DNA of 64,000 nt, taken from positions 1,617,564-1,681,563 of the forward strand of contig NZ_CP085324.1 in NCBI RefSeq assembly GCF_020614395.1, read 5' to 3'. Of this stretch, positions 7,854 to 16,127 are shown one piece after another (position 1 is the stretch's first letter; each line of letters begins with the position of its first letter). The notes under the pieces are model-generated. The model was not told where the DNA came from and searched no databases. It saw nothing but the letters and a program-made list of their open reading frames with translations. Position numbers and translations under genes: made by a program. The stretch comes from Salarchaeum japonicum. GTDB lineage: Archaea; Halobacteriota; Halobacteria; Halobacteriales; Halobacteriaceae.

Positions 7854-8420
7854 CTATCGCCCGAGGTCGTAGAACTCGTCGTTGGGCCGCATGTCCGCGA
7901 CGGTGGCCATGCGGTTGCTGAGGTTGAAGACGGCGACGACGCTGGTGATGTCCCAGATCTCCTCCCGGCTGAAGCCGGCGTCGCGGAGCGCGTCCACGTC
8001 GCTGTCGGTGATTTCGCCGGGGGATTCGGTGAGTTTCACCGCGAAGTCGAGCATCTCGCGGTGGGCGTCCCCGAGGTCGGCGAGGCGATGGTTGGTCGCG
8101 AGTTGGTCTGCGAGTTTCGGCGCTTGGTTGTAGATGCGGCAGAGCGCGCCGTGCGCGACGACGCAGTAGAGGCAGTCGTTCACGCCGCTGACGGTGACGA
8201 CGAGCATCTCGATTTCGCCGCGTTCGAGCGTGGAGTCCTCGACGAGCGCGTCGTGGTAGTCGAAGAAGGGCCGGAAGTGCGAGGGCTTGTACGCGAACGC
8301 GGGGAAGACGTTCGGCGTGAATCCGGCGTCCTCGGTTTCGGCGTCGATTCGTTCGCGTACGTCGTCGGGGAGGTCGATCCGATCGGGCACCGGGAACCGA
8401 CGCATGGCATCATCACCCAT
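7854..8420 (-). CDS. AhpD-like peroxidase-related protein (carboxymuconolactone decarboxylase family)
   Basis: A 188-residue all-helical protein. The AhpD signature is present: an upstream Glu, then CLYCVVAHGAL, with the CxxC redox pair and nearby His. The family reduces peroxides through this disulfide, often in hexamers. The start is taken at ATG 8420 (MGDDAMRRF); ATG 8405, five codons inside, is the alternative. It stands alone between DUF2797 and a divergent gene pair. Confidence 0.88.
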   Translation of the reverse strand: MGDDAMRRFPVPDRIDLPDDVRERIDAETEDAGFTPNVFPAFAYKPSHFRPFFDYHDALVEDSTLERGEIEMLVVTVSGVNDCLYCVVAHGALCRIYNQAPKLADQLATNHRLADLGDAHREMLDFAVKLTESPGEITDSDVDALRDAGFSREEIWDITSVVAVFNLSNRMATVADMRPNDEFYDLGR

Positions 8421-8507
8421 ACCGGGATGAGTGTGGCGAGCACCAAGTAGGTTCGTGCGGGACGCGAGAACCGGACTCCTAAGTGAATCGTCGCCGTATC
8501 CGGGGGT

Positions 8508-8882
8508 ATGACGGAGTTGGAGGGGTACGCGGAGGCGCTGCGCGAGGACGTCGGGGAGACGCTCCGAGGAGTCGCAATCGCCGACCTCCGCGCGAGAGAG
8601 TTCGACGTTATCTACATGCGCGAGGACATCTGGCAGCTGTACTCGGACGAGACCCAGCAGGAGATATTCGAGGACGCGGTGTTCGAGACGATGGGGATGG
8701 ATCGAAAGGAGGACTTGTTCGAACCGCTCGGCGGCCTGGAGGCGACTGTGCGCGTGTTCGAGGGCGGTATCAACGTGCTCGCGTGGGCGGACGACCACGG
8801 CGTGTTCGTCGGTCTGGGGCCGGACGAGGACGCGATTCCGGCGGCGGTTCGGACGGCGAACGAGATACGGGAGACGCTCTGA
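8508..8882 (+). CDS. conserved haloarchaeal protein of unknown function
   Basis: A 124-residue acidic soluble protein with no membrane segment or signal peptide. It has a helical start (EALREDVGETLRGVAIADL), a middle that may bind a partner (REDIWQLYSDE) and a C-terminal beta-rich half (ATVRVFEGGINVLAW). I do not recognise a catalytic motif. Its TGA overlaps the ATG of the SRAP gene by one base, so the two are very likely co-transcribed and translationally coupled. Confidence 0.75.
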   Translation: MTELEGYAEALREDVGETLRGVAIADLRAREFDVIYMREDIWQLYSDETQQEIFEDAVFETMGMDRKEDLFEPLGGLEATVRVFEGGINVLAWADDHGVFVGLGPDEDAIPAAVRTANEIRETL

Positions 8883-9568
8883 TGTGCGGGCGGTACGCGG
8901 TGTTCCTCGACCCGGCGACGTTCGAGCGGTCGTTCGGCGTGGAACCGCCCGCGGGCTACGAGACGTACAACGCCGCGCCGAGTCAGTCCCTGCCGGTCGT
9001 GCGCGAGCGCGGCGAGACGAGTGACAGAGAGGCGGCGACGCCCGCGTGGGGGTTCGTGCCGTCGTGGGCGGGCGACGACTACTCGCCGAACATCAACGCC
9101 CGCGCGGAGACCGTGCGGGAGACGTCGAGTTTCGCGGAGGCGTACCGGGAGCGGCGGTGTCTCGTGCCCGCGAGCGGGTTCTACGAGTGGCGCGAGGAGT
9201 CGGGGGAGAACCGACCGTACTACTTCGAGCGCGAGGACGGCGAGCCGTTCGCGATGGCGGGTATCTGGAGCGAGCGCGTCCCCGAGACCACGCAGACCGG
9301 CTTGGGTGCGTTCGCGGGCGACGGGCCGAGCGACCCGGAGCCGGTGGAGACGTTCGCCGTGCTGACGCGGGCGGCGACGGGAACGGTCGCGGACTACCAC
9401 CACCGCGAGTCCGTCGTGGTCGCGCCCGACGACTACGGGACGTGGCTGTCCGGCGACGACCCGCTCGACGACGTGCTCGCGGAGTCCGCGTCCTTCCGCG
9501 CGCACCGGGTGTCGTCGGCGGTGAACGACCCGGGGAACGACGCGCCCGAACTCACGCGTCCGGTGTGA
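8882..9568 (+). CDS. SRAP domain protein (YedK/HMCES family)
   Basis: A 228-residue SOS-response-associated peptidase fold protein. It forms a DNA-protein crosslink with abasic sites in single-stranded DNA through its N-terminal Cys. The key parts are visible: MCGRYA with Cys2 right after the initiator Met, SPNINARAET, ASGFYEW with the catalytic Glu, and YHHR with the His near residue 178. The initiator Met must be removed, which fits the start at 8882. The gene overlaps the stop of the upstream small gene and converges on the deacylase gene, overlapping it by 17 bases. Confidence 0.93.
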   Translation: MCGRYAVFLDPATFERSFGVEPPAGYETYNAAPSQSLPVVRERGETSDREAATPAWGFVPSWAGDDYSPNINARAETVRETSSFAEAYRERRCLVPASGFYEWREESGENRPYYFEREDGEPFAMAGIWSERVPETTQTGLGAFAGDGPSDPEPVETFAVLTRAATGTVADYHHRESVVVAPDDYGTWLSGDDPLDDVLAESASFRAHRVSSAVNDPGNDAPELTRPV

Positions 9569-10373
9569 CGGGCGGGTCGCTCGCGCGCACCGCGTCCGCC
9601 GTCTCCGCGTCCAGGCTCACGAAGTGACAGACCGGGTGGCCGGGCTGGGCGACCGGGTTCCTGAGTAATCCGACCACCAGTCCGCGGTAGGGCGCGACCA
9701 CGTCCGCGGACGCCGTGCCGAAGTGGTCGTGGACGGTGCAGACCGCGTCCCCGCCGTCGAGTACCGTCCGTTTGTCCGCGTGCATCTCCACGAGGCCGCC
9801 GCGGTCGGCGCGCAGCCACGTCTTCTCCACCGTCGCGTCCACGACCCGCCGCCAGTCGGGCGTGACGCGCTCGCCGTCCACCATCCCGAGTTCCGTGAGC
9901 ACGCTCTCCGTTCCGGCGAGCGCGCGCTCCACGTACGCCTGCTGGAACCGGTGGGCCTCCCCCATCTCCACCGTAATCGTCGGGATGCCGCGCGCGGTGC
10001 AAGCGGTGCGGATGGAGTTGTCCTCCTCGCCGATGCCCGCCATCACGACGTTCGCGCCGAACGCGTCCGCGAGCCGCGCCACCTCGTCGTCCGCGAGCTG
10101 GGCGCGCGTGTGGAACATCGTCGTCCGGCCGCGCGTCGAGGTGTGGAAGTCGATGCCGTAGTCGCACCGCGAGAACAGGCCGCGGAAGAGTTCGTTCGCG
10201 ATGCGCTGGGCGGGCGTACTCCGCTCTTTTCCCGGGAACGCCCGGTTGAGGTCCTGGTCGTAGAGCGGGAGGTAGCGCTGCTGGGCGAGGTAGCCGGGGA
10301 CGTTGACGACGTGCGCGCAGACGAGCGTCCCCGCGATGTCGCTCATACGAGAAGCGAGCGCGCGTGAGAACAT
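9552..10373 (-). CDS. AspA/AstE-like deacylase lacking its N-terminal zinc motif
   Basis: Resembles succinylglutamate desuccinylase/aspartoacylase proteins from the NVPGYLAQQRYLP segment on, with DLNRAFPG, the Zn-binding GIDFHTS and a C-terminal beta domain. The usual first 60-80 residues with the HGDE zinc ligands are missing: the ORF begins right at the strand before NVPGYL. Reading upstream in this frame reaches a TGA after 22 codons without any such motif, and I found none in the other frames of the 200-base gap. ATG 10346 is an alternative start. It is probably an inactivated relic or a repurposed binding domain. Confidence 0.7.
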   Translation of the reverse strand: MFSRALASRMSDIAGTLVCAHVVNVPGYLAQQRYLPLYDQDLNRAFPGKERSTPAQRIANELFRGLFSRCDYGIDFHTSTRGRTTMFHTRAQLADDEVARLADAFGANVVMAGIGEEDNSIRTACTARGIPTITVEMGEAHRFQQAYVERALAGTESVLTELGMVDGERVTPDWRRVVDATVEKTWLRADRGGLVEMHADKRTVLDGGDAVCTVHDHFGTASADVVAPYRGLVVGLLRNPVAQPGHPVCHFVSLDAETADAVRASDPPVTPDA

Positions 10374-10547
10374 AACCGCCCCGGCTCTCGTGAACGCCGG
10401 CCGGCCGCCGTCCGAGCGGCCGTGGCGCTCTCAGAGGCACAGCCGGTGTGTACACACCAGCACCAGTACCAGGAACGGCAGACGGCATTAAGCCATCCGT
10501 TGCGCGTTCGCTCACGAACTGCGCATTTACCCGCCATACGCACCAGT

Positions 10548-10604
10548 TTTATATTAAACGAGTGTTCACGTTGACACATGCGTGGTGGGTGGAATGACAA
10601 GTGA
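10548..10604 (+). promoter_or_regulatory. TATA box and 8-codon upstream ORF
   Basis: TTTATATTA at 10548-10556 predicts transcription from about 10579, on top of an ATG at 10578. That ATG opens an 8-codon ORF (MRGGWNDK) ending at 10604, out of frame with and overlapping the regulator start at 10594. GGTGGGTGGA before 10594 may serve as a ribosome site. Confidence 0.45.
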
Positions 10605-11358
10605 CGCGTCCGGACTGGTCGGCCTGCTCGCACAGCGCGGCGACTACCTGGAGAGCATCGCGGACGGTGTAACGGAGAAACGCGAACTCGTCGCCGCCCA
10701 CGACGCCTCCCGCTCGACCGTCGACCGCGCCGTCCGCCAGCTCGCCGACGCGGGCCTCGTCGACCGCACGCACGGCGAAGTCTCGCTCACGACCGCGGGC
10801 CGCATCGCGCTCGACGCCTACACGACCTTCCGGGACGCCGTCGCCGCGGTCGCGGACGCGAACGGCGTGCTGGACGCGGTGGACGACGACGCCGACCTCG
10901 ACGTGCGCCTGTTCGAGAACGCCACCGTCGTCGAAGCCGCTCACACGCCCCAGAAACCGATGGAAACCGTCGAGAACGTGCTCCGCGCCGCGAACGAGGT
11001 GCGGGTGCTCGCGCCGCTCGTCCTCCCGAGCCACGTCGAAGTCTACCGCGACCGGGTCGCCGAGAGCGGGCTAGACGCCGACGTGGTCGTCACGCAAGCC
11101 GTCCTCGACGAACTCGTCACCAACCACCAGGACACGGTGGAGACGTTCGTCGAGAGCGACGACGCCGCGCTCTCCCTCGCGAACGACGACCTCGACTACG
11201 GCCTCGTCGTCGCGTCCCTCGACGACCGCGACGTGGTGCTCGTCGTCTGCGGCACCGGCCCCATCGCGGGCGTCCTCCGGAACGACGACCCCGACGCCGT
11301 CGCGTGGGCGGACGACCGGTTCGCGGCCGTCCGAGACGGCTCGACCCGCCTCGGCTGA
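10594..11358 (+). CDS. winged-helix regulator with FilR1-like C-terminal domain
   Basis: A 254-residue transcription regulator. The winged-helix part is residues 1-75 (KRELVAAHDASRSTVDRAVRQLADAGLVDRTHGEVSLTTAG). The rest, about 80-254, matches the methanogen-regulator-like FilR1 domain found on many archaeal one-component regulators: a phospholipase-D-like fold without catalytic HKD residues, probably ligand-sensing. The ATG at 10594 (MTSDASG) is preferred over the in-frame GTG at 10582. DoxX lies downstream behind its own promoter. Its target is unknown. Confidence 0.85.
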   Translation: MTSDASGLVGLLAQRGDYLESIADGVTEKRELVAAHDASRSTVDRAVRQLADAGLVDRTHGEVSLTTAGRIALDAYTTFRDAVAAVADANGVLDAVDDDADLDVRLFENATVVEAAHTPQKPMETVENVLRAANEVRVLAPLVLPSHVEVYRDRVAESGLDADVVVTQAVLDELVTNHQDTVETFVESDDAALSLANDDLDYGLVVASLDDRDVVLVVCGTGPIAGVLRNDDPDAVAWADDRFAAVRDGSTRLG

Positions 11359-11363
11359 CCCAC

Positions 11364-11377
11364 TGACACGCGTGTCA
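11364..11377 (+). promoter_or_regulatory. 14-base perfect palindrome before DoxX
   Basis: TGACACGCGTGTCA lies 5 bases after the regulator stop and about 25 bases before the DoxX TATA box. The length and symmetry suit a dimeric repressor site. A GTTACC copy follows at 11382-11387. Confidence 0.5.
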
Positions 11378-11401
11378 CCTCGTTACCCGAGGGTTCGCTT
11401 A

Positions 11402-11475
11402 CGTATAAGGCCGTGACGCGCCTACCGTAGTCCATGTCACTCGACACGACAGAGGTGCGTACCGCATGGCAGTAG
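11402..11475 (+). promoter_or_regulatory. DoxX promoter and 13-codon upstream ORF
   Basis: CGTATAAGG at 11402-11410 is the TATA box. The first ATG after the expected start is at 11434 and opens a 13-codon ORF (MSLDTTEVRTAWQ) that ends at 11475, overlapping the DoxX ATG at 11466 out of frame. It may be a leader ORF or a frameshifted former N-terminus. Confidence 0.4.
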
Positions 11476-11882
11476 ACGGCGACGCCGGGATTTTCCTCCT
11501 GCTCGGCCGCCTGCTGTTCGGCCTGACGCTCGCGTTCATGGGCCTGAACCACTTCCTCAACCTCGAACAGATGACGGGCTACGCCGAGTTCAAGGGCCTG
11601 CCCGCGCCCGGGTTCATGACCATCGCGTCCGGCGTGATGCTCGTCCTCGGCGGCCTCGGCATCGCGGCCGGCGCGTACCCCGTGCTCAGTGCGGGCACGC
11701 TCGCCGTGTTCAACTTCGTCGCCGCGTTCACGATGCACGCGTTCTGGAGCGTTCCGGAAGACCAGCAGCAGGACGAGATGACGCAGTTCCTCAAGAACAT
11801 GGTCATCACTGGCGGCGCGCTCGCGTTCCTCGCCATCGGCGGCCAGGACTGGGCGTACGCCGTCGGCGTCTCCCTCTTCTAA
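11466..11882 (+). CDS. DoxX family membrane protein
   Basis: A 138-residue protein with four hydrophobic helices. The family marks are LLGRLLFGLTLAFMGLNHF, the middle GYAEFKGLPAPG, and the FNFVAAFTMHAFW helix. DoxX proteins are linked to terminal oxidase, thiosulfate or quinone metabolism and to redox stress; in Bacillus a DoxX protein (MhqP) belongs to the same regulon as MhqD. An MhqD-like hydrolase is present 9 kb away. The substrate is unknown. It has its own TATA box, a palindrome and a GTTACC repeat upstream. Confidence 0.88.
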   Translation: MAVDGDAGIFLLLGRLLFGLTLAFMGLNHFLNLEQMTGYAEFKGLPAPGFMTIASGVMLVLGGLGIAAGAYPVLSAGTLAVFNFVAAFTMHAFWSVPEDQQQDEMTQFLKNMVITGGALAFLAIGGQDWAYAVGVSLF

Positions 11883-11946
11883 CCGCTCCCCCGCGGTTCT
11901 CGCGACTGCCGAAACTACGATATGCCCGACGCCCGCGTGTTCGGGT

Positions 11947-12819
11947 ATGATATCGGTGGACGGCTTGGCGAAACAGTACGGGAGCGTCCACGCCGTCCGC
12001 GGCATCGACTTCGAGGTCGAGGCGGGCGAAGTGTTCGGACTGGTCGGCCCGAACGGCGCGGGAAAAACCTCGACGCTGAAGATGCTCGCCGGCCTCGTCG
12101 AACCCACGTCGGGGTCGGCGACCGTGAACGGCTACGACGCCCAAGACCCCGAGATGCGGCGGACGCTCGGCTTCCTCCCCGAGGAAAGCCCGCTCTACGA
12201 GGACATGACGCCGCGCGGCTACCTCCGCTTCTTCGCCGACCTCTACGACGTGGAGCGAGAGACGGCGAACGACCGCATCGAGCGCACGCTCGACCGCCTC
12301 GATTTGGACGCCCGCGACCGCCCCGTCGGGGATTTCTCGAAGGGGATGAAGCGGAAGGTCGCCATCGCGCGCTCGCTCGTGAACGACCCGGACGTCCTCA
12401 TCTACGACGAACCCGCGTCCGGCCTCGACCCCCTGACGACGAACGAGGTCGTGGAGTTCACGCGCGAACTCGCCGACCGCGGGAAGACCGTGCTGTTCAG
12501 CGCGCACGACCTCTACCACGTCGAGTCCGTCTGCGACCGCGTCGCCATCGCGAACGACGGTCGTATCGCCGCACAGGGCACGCTCGCGGAGATTCGCGAC
12601 GAGTACGGCCGCATCGAGTACCACGTCTACACGTCCGTCCCCGTTCCGAACGCCACACGGTCGGGCGAGCGCTACGAGGTCACGGTGGACGGGATGAACG
12701 GCGTGGAGCGCGTCCGCGAGGAAGCCGAGTCCGCGGGCGGCGAGGTGCTCGACATCCGCACCCGCGAATCGACGCTGGAGGACGTGTTCCTCGACGTGAC
12801 GCGCGAGGGCCGGGCGTGA
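11947..12819 (+). CDS. ABC exporter ATP-binding protein
   Basis: A 290-residue ATPase of the NatA/CcmA class. It has Walker A GPNGAGKTS (about residue 33), the Q-loop region LGFLPEES, the signature FSKGMKRK, Walker B LIYDEPASGLDP and the switch His of FSAHDL. A C-terminal extension of about 70 residues ends TLEDVFLDVTREG, typical of ABC-2 exporters. It is the first gene of a three-gene operon: its TGA overlaps the GTG start of the permease by three bases. Confidence 0.94.
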   Translation: MISVDGLAKQYGSVHAVRGIDFEVEAGEVFGLVGPNGAGKTSTLKMLAGLVEPTSGSATVNGYDAQDPEMRRTLGFLPEESPLYEDMTPRGYLRFFADLYDVERETANDRIERTLDRLDLDARDRPVGDFSKGMKRKVAIARSLVNDPDVLIYDEPASGLDPLTTNEVVEFTRELADRGKTVLFSAHDLYHVESVCDRVAIANDGRIAAQGTLAEIRDEYGRIEYHVYTSVPVPNATRSGERYEVTVDGMNGVERVREEAESAGGEVLDIRTRESTLEDVFLDVTREGRA

Positions 12820-14594
12820 ATCCGCGCCGCGTCCTCCGCATCGCGCGCTGGGAGGCGACGAAGAGCACCGGGAACGTCGACCGGCGAACCGCCGTCCTCC
12901 TCGTCGGCGTCGTCCTCTCGCTCGCCGTCCTCGCGCCCGTCCTGGTCGCCGTCCAGCCGAGTCCCGGCGAGGGAATCTACCGGGTGGGCGTGGACGAGGA
13001 CAACCGCTACCACGCCGTCGTCGAGCGGAACCCCGAACTCCGCGCCGTGAGCGCCGACCCCCGGGATGTCGCCGATGGCGCGGCCGAACTCAGCATCCGC
13101 GGGAGCCAGTTCTACGTCGGGGACTCCCAGAAGTCGCAGGCCGCGCTCGCGGAACTCCGGGCGGCCGTCGTCGCCTACAACGACTACCTGATGAGCCTCG
13201 AATCCGACCAGTCCGCCGCGTTCCCCGTCACCGTCACCCTCCAGTACCTCGAACAGGACGCTGACGACCCCGCGAACAGTGACGGCGCGAACGGCGGCGA
13301 CCCCGCGGGCGGTGACGGCACGTCAGGCGGCGACGGCGGGACGGGCGGCGCTGACCCCACGACGACCGCGCCCGATGGCGGCGACGCCGGTGGCTCCGGC
13401 GGCGGCGTGCCTGCGGTGCCCGGCGGCGCGTTCGGCGGGACGCAGACCGGGACGCCGAGTTCGCTGAGCCCGCCGTTCCCGCTGCGCTCGCTCGTTCTCG
13501 CGTTCGCCTTCCTCCTCCCGCTGAACGTCCTCATCCAGGCGTACGGGTCGAGCGTCATCAACGAGCGCATCAACCGCCGGGGCGAGCCGATGCTGGTGTC
13601 GCCGGCGAGCAGGGGCGACATCGTGCTCGGGAAGACCCTCCCGTACCTCGGCGTCGCCGTCGCCATCACGGCCGTCATCGCGTTCGCCGTCGGCGGCGGC
13701 CTCGTGAGCGTGCTCGCCGTCCTCCCGCTCGCCGGCCTGTTCCTCGCGGCGACGTTCGTCGGCGCGATGCTCGCGCGCTCCTACAAGGAACTCACGTTCG
13801 TCACCGTGTTCGTCAGCGTCCCCCTGATGGCGTACGCGTTCGTCCCCGCCGTCTTCACCGAAGTCCACCCCATCGCCGCCATCAGCCCGCTCTCGCTCGT
13901 CGTCCAGGACTTGCAGGGCGCGCCCGTCGGCCTCGGCGAGTTCCTGTTCGGCACGCTCCCCGTCTCGCTCGCCGCGCTCGTCTGCTTCGCGCTCGGCACC
14001 GGCGTCTACCGCGAGGAGGACATGTTCACCCAGCGCCCCGTCCCCGCGAAGGCGATGGACGCGCTCGCCGCCCCCCTCCACTCCGTCTGGCGCGTGGGCC
14101 TGTGGACGGCGCTGTTCATCCCCTTCGCGTTCATCGCGGAGCTGTTCGCCGTCGCGAGCCTGTTCGTCCTCCCGTCGTCGCTCGCGCTCCCCGTCCTCTT
14201 CGCCGCCATCGCCGTCATCGAGGAAGCGGTGAAGAGCCTGCACGTCCGCGCGGGCTTCCTCCGCTCGCGCTTCCCCGACGACCGCCGCACAGCGCTCGCG
14301 CTCGGCGTCGCCGCCGGCCTCGGGTTCTTCCTCGGGGAGAAACTCACGCTCATCACGCAGCTGGTGGGACTCCCCGGCCTCGAACTCGGACAGGCCGCGT
14401 TCGGCCCGACGCTCGGCGCGAGCCCGCTCGTCCTCGCCGTGTCGCTGTTCGCGCCGCTCGCCCTCCACACCGTCACCGCGTCGGTGAGCGCGCTCGGCGC
14501 GCGCGGCACCCGCGCGAAGTACGTCGCCGGGTTCGGCCTCGCCGTCCTGATTCACCTGGCGTACAACCTCACGGTGGTGAACGCCGTTGCGTGA
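12816..14594 (+). CDS. ABC-2 permease fused to a PrsW-like intramembrane protease
   Basis: A 592-residue membrane protein. Residues 1-400 form an ABC-2 permease half: one N-terminal helix, a large external loop with a Gly/Asp/Ser/Thr-rich stretch (about 150-215), then five or six helices. Residues 415-592 are a second helical bundle with EEAVK (about 468), GEK (about 507), LHTVTASVSALG (about 550) and HLAYN (about 580). This order of Glu-Glu, Glu, His and His-Asn is that of PrsW glutamic intramembrane proteases. It starts at GTG 12816, overlapping the ATPase, and its stop overlaps the next permease. Export plus cleavage of a peptide or lipoprotein is inference. Confidence 0.85.
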   Translation: MNPRRVLRIARWEATKSTGNVDRRTAVLLVGVVLSLAVLAPVLVAVQPSPGEGIYRVGVDEDNRYHAVVERNPELRAVSADPRDVADGAAELSIRGSQFYVGDSQKSQAALAELRAAVVAYNDYLMSLESDQSAAFPVTVTLQYLEQDADDPANSDGANGGDPAGGDGTSGGDGGTGGADPTTTAPDGGDAGGSGGGVPAVPGGAFGGTQTGTPSSLSPPFPLRSLVLAFAFLLPLNVLIQAYGSSVINERINRRGEPMLVSPASRGDIVLGKTLPYLGVAVAITAVIAFAVGGGLVSVLAVLPLAGLFLAATFVGAMLARSYKELTFVTVFVSVPLMAYAFVPAVFTEVHPIAAISPLSLVVQDLQGAPVGLGEFLFGTLPVSLAALVCFALGTGVYREEDMFTQRPVPAKAMDALAAPLHSVWRVGLWTALFIPFAFIAELFAVASLFVLPSSLALPVLFAAIAVIEEAVKSLHVRAGFLRSRFPDDRRTALALGVAAGLGFFLGEKLTLITQLVGLPGLELGQAAFGPTLGASPLVLAVSLFAPLALHTVTASVSALGARGTRAKYVAGFGLAVLIHLAYNLTVVNAVA

Positions 14595-15624
14595 CCGCCT
14601 CGTCGTCGGACGGCGCGAACTCGCGAGCCTCCGCTCCGAGAAGACCATCGTGCTCGCCCTGATAATCCAGCTGTTCATCGCCGCGTTCTCCTCCTTCCTC
14701 GTCGTCGGCCTGGTCAGCCTCTACAGTCCGAGCGCGAGCCAGGGCGACTACGTCGTGAACGTCGGCGTCGCCGGGAACGCGAGCGACGACCTCGCGCCCG
14801 TCGTCGCGAGCGACCGCCGGAACCCCGTGATGTACGGCACCGAGGACGCCGGCCTGTCCGCGTTCGCCGCGGGCGACGTGGACGCCCTCCTGCTCGCGAA
14901 CCAGTACCCGGACGGCCACGTCAGGGTGTCCGCGTACGCCCCCGAGGGGAGCTTCCGAACGACGCTCGTCGTCGTCCAACTGAAGGACGTGCTCTCCGAG
15001 TACGAACGAAATCTCAGGGACGACCTCAGCAGTCAACTCACGCGGGAACCGCTCTCGCTCCCGCCGGAGTCCGCGGGCTCGACCTACTACGGGTTCACGT
15101 ACACCATCCTCCTCCCGCTGTTGATGTTCCTGCCCGCGTTCATCAGCGGGAGCGTCGTCGCGGACACCCTCAGCGAGGAACTCGAACGTGGCACCTTCGA
15201 ACTCCTCCGCGTCACGCCGCTCTCGATACCCCAGATAGTGGACGGGAAGAGCCTCGCGATGATCGCGCTCGCGCCGGCGCAGGCCGCGCTCTGGCTCGGC
15301 TTCCTCGGCCTGAACGGCATCCGGGTCGACCACCCGCTCCCGATTCTCGTCCTCGCCACCGCGCTCGCGGCCGTGCTGGTCGGTGGCGGCGCGGCGCTCG
15401 CGCTCCGCCTCGGCGAGCGCCGGGAGACCCAGCTGGTGTACTCGTTCGGCGCTATCGGCGTGTTCGCGCTCGCGTCCCTCCTCCCGGAGAGCCCGCAGAA
15501 CGTCGTCGCGAAACTCGCGGTCGGGAGCACGACCGACCTCACCTACCCAACTATCGCGGGGTTCGTCGTCGCCGCCGTCGCGTGCTTCGCGCTCGCCCGG
15601 TACGTCGCGGGCGGGATGGACTGA
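14587..15624 (+). CDS. ABC-2 permease, second subunit
   Basis: A 345-residue permease. It has one N-terminal helix after RRELASLRSEKT, a 130-residue external domain, and five further helices. EELERGTFELLRVTPLS is the conserved cytoplasmic coupling segment of NatB-type permeases. The start is TTG 14587, eight bases inside the preceding gene, which points to translational coupling. The ATPase and the two permease genes form one export unit. Confidence 0.88.
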   Translation: MRDRLVVGRRELASLRSEKTIVLALIIQLFIAAFSSFLVVGLVSLYSPSASQGDYVVNVGVAGNASDDLAPVVASDRRNPVMYGTEDAGLSAFAAGDVDALLLANQYPDGHVRVSAYAPEGSFRTTLVVVQLKDVLSEYERNLRDDLSSQLTREPLSLPPESAGSTYYGFTYTILLPLLMFLPAFISGSVVADTLSEELERGTFELLRVTPLSIPQIVDGKSLAMIALAPAQAALWLGFLGLNGIRVDHPLPILVLATALAAVLVGGGAALALRLGERRETQLVYSFGAIGVFALASLLPESPQNVVAKLAVGSTTDLTYPTIAGFVVAAVACFALARYVAGGMD

Positions 15625-15625
15625 C

Positions 15626-16051
15626 CTACTGGCCGGGGCCGGCGGTGAGGTAGACCGCGACCGCCGCGAACCCGATGCCGGCGGCTTTGCGGAGCGTGAG
15701 GTCGTCGCCCAGCCAGACCGCGGAGACCAACGAACTCGTGACGATGAACATCCCGAAGACGGGCACGACGATGCTGACCGGGCCGGTGGCGAGCGCCTGA
15801 TAGTACGCGAGGATGCCGACGGTGAGGCAGACGCCGGCGGCGTACACGTAGATCGCGCGGGGGTGCGTGAGGTAGGGCGTGACGGGGATATCGACGTAGA
15901 GGACGACGGCGAGCGACCCGACGACCAGCACGGCGTTCGCGACGAGCGCGGCGACCGTCGAGGGGATGTCGACCGTCGCGACCTTCATCAGGGGCGCGAC
16001 CATCGTGTACCCGAGCAGGGCGACGACCGCCCACTTCAGATAGGCTTCCAT
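15626..16051 (-). CDS. EamA/DMT-type small transporter
   Basis: A 141-residue protein with five hydrophobic helices, one EamA repeat long. It starts MEAYLKWAVVALLGYTMVAPLMK, and the last helices carry VVPVFGMFIVTSSLVSAVWLGDD and KAAGIGFAAVAVYL, the usual EamA ending. Single-repeat members probably act as dimers moving small metabolites. It is convergent with the ABC operon, with one base between stop codons. The substrate is unknown. Confidence 0.85.
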   Translation of the reverse strand: MEAYLKWAVVALLGYTMVAPLMKVATVDIPSTVAALVANAVLVVGSLAVVLYVDIPVTPYLTHPRAIYVYAAGVCLTVGILAYYQALATGPVSIVVPVFGMFIVTSSLVSAVWLGDDLTLRKAAGIGFAAVAVYLTAGPGQ

Positions 16052-16127
16052 AGCGGGTGGACTCGGAGCGCGCGAAAGGACGTGTCGGTTCGGAACCGTC
16101 GAGTGCCCGCGCGCCCAAGCCGGGAGC

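Noticed and set aside
10343-10633. Minus-strand ORF with a Trp/Cys-rich stretch before the deacylase
   Set aside because: It overlaps the deacylase start and the divergent promoter, has no TATA at the right distance and shows no family similarity.
13323-14678. 451-residue minus-strand ORF over the ABC permease
   Set aside because: Arg/Glu/Asp-rich shadow sequence; the plus strand has the permease and PrsW-like motifs.
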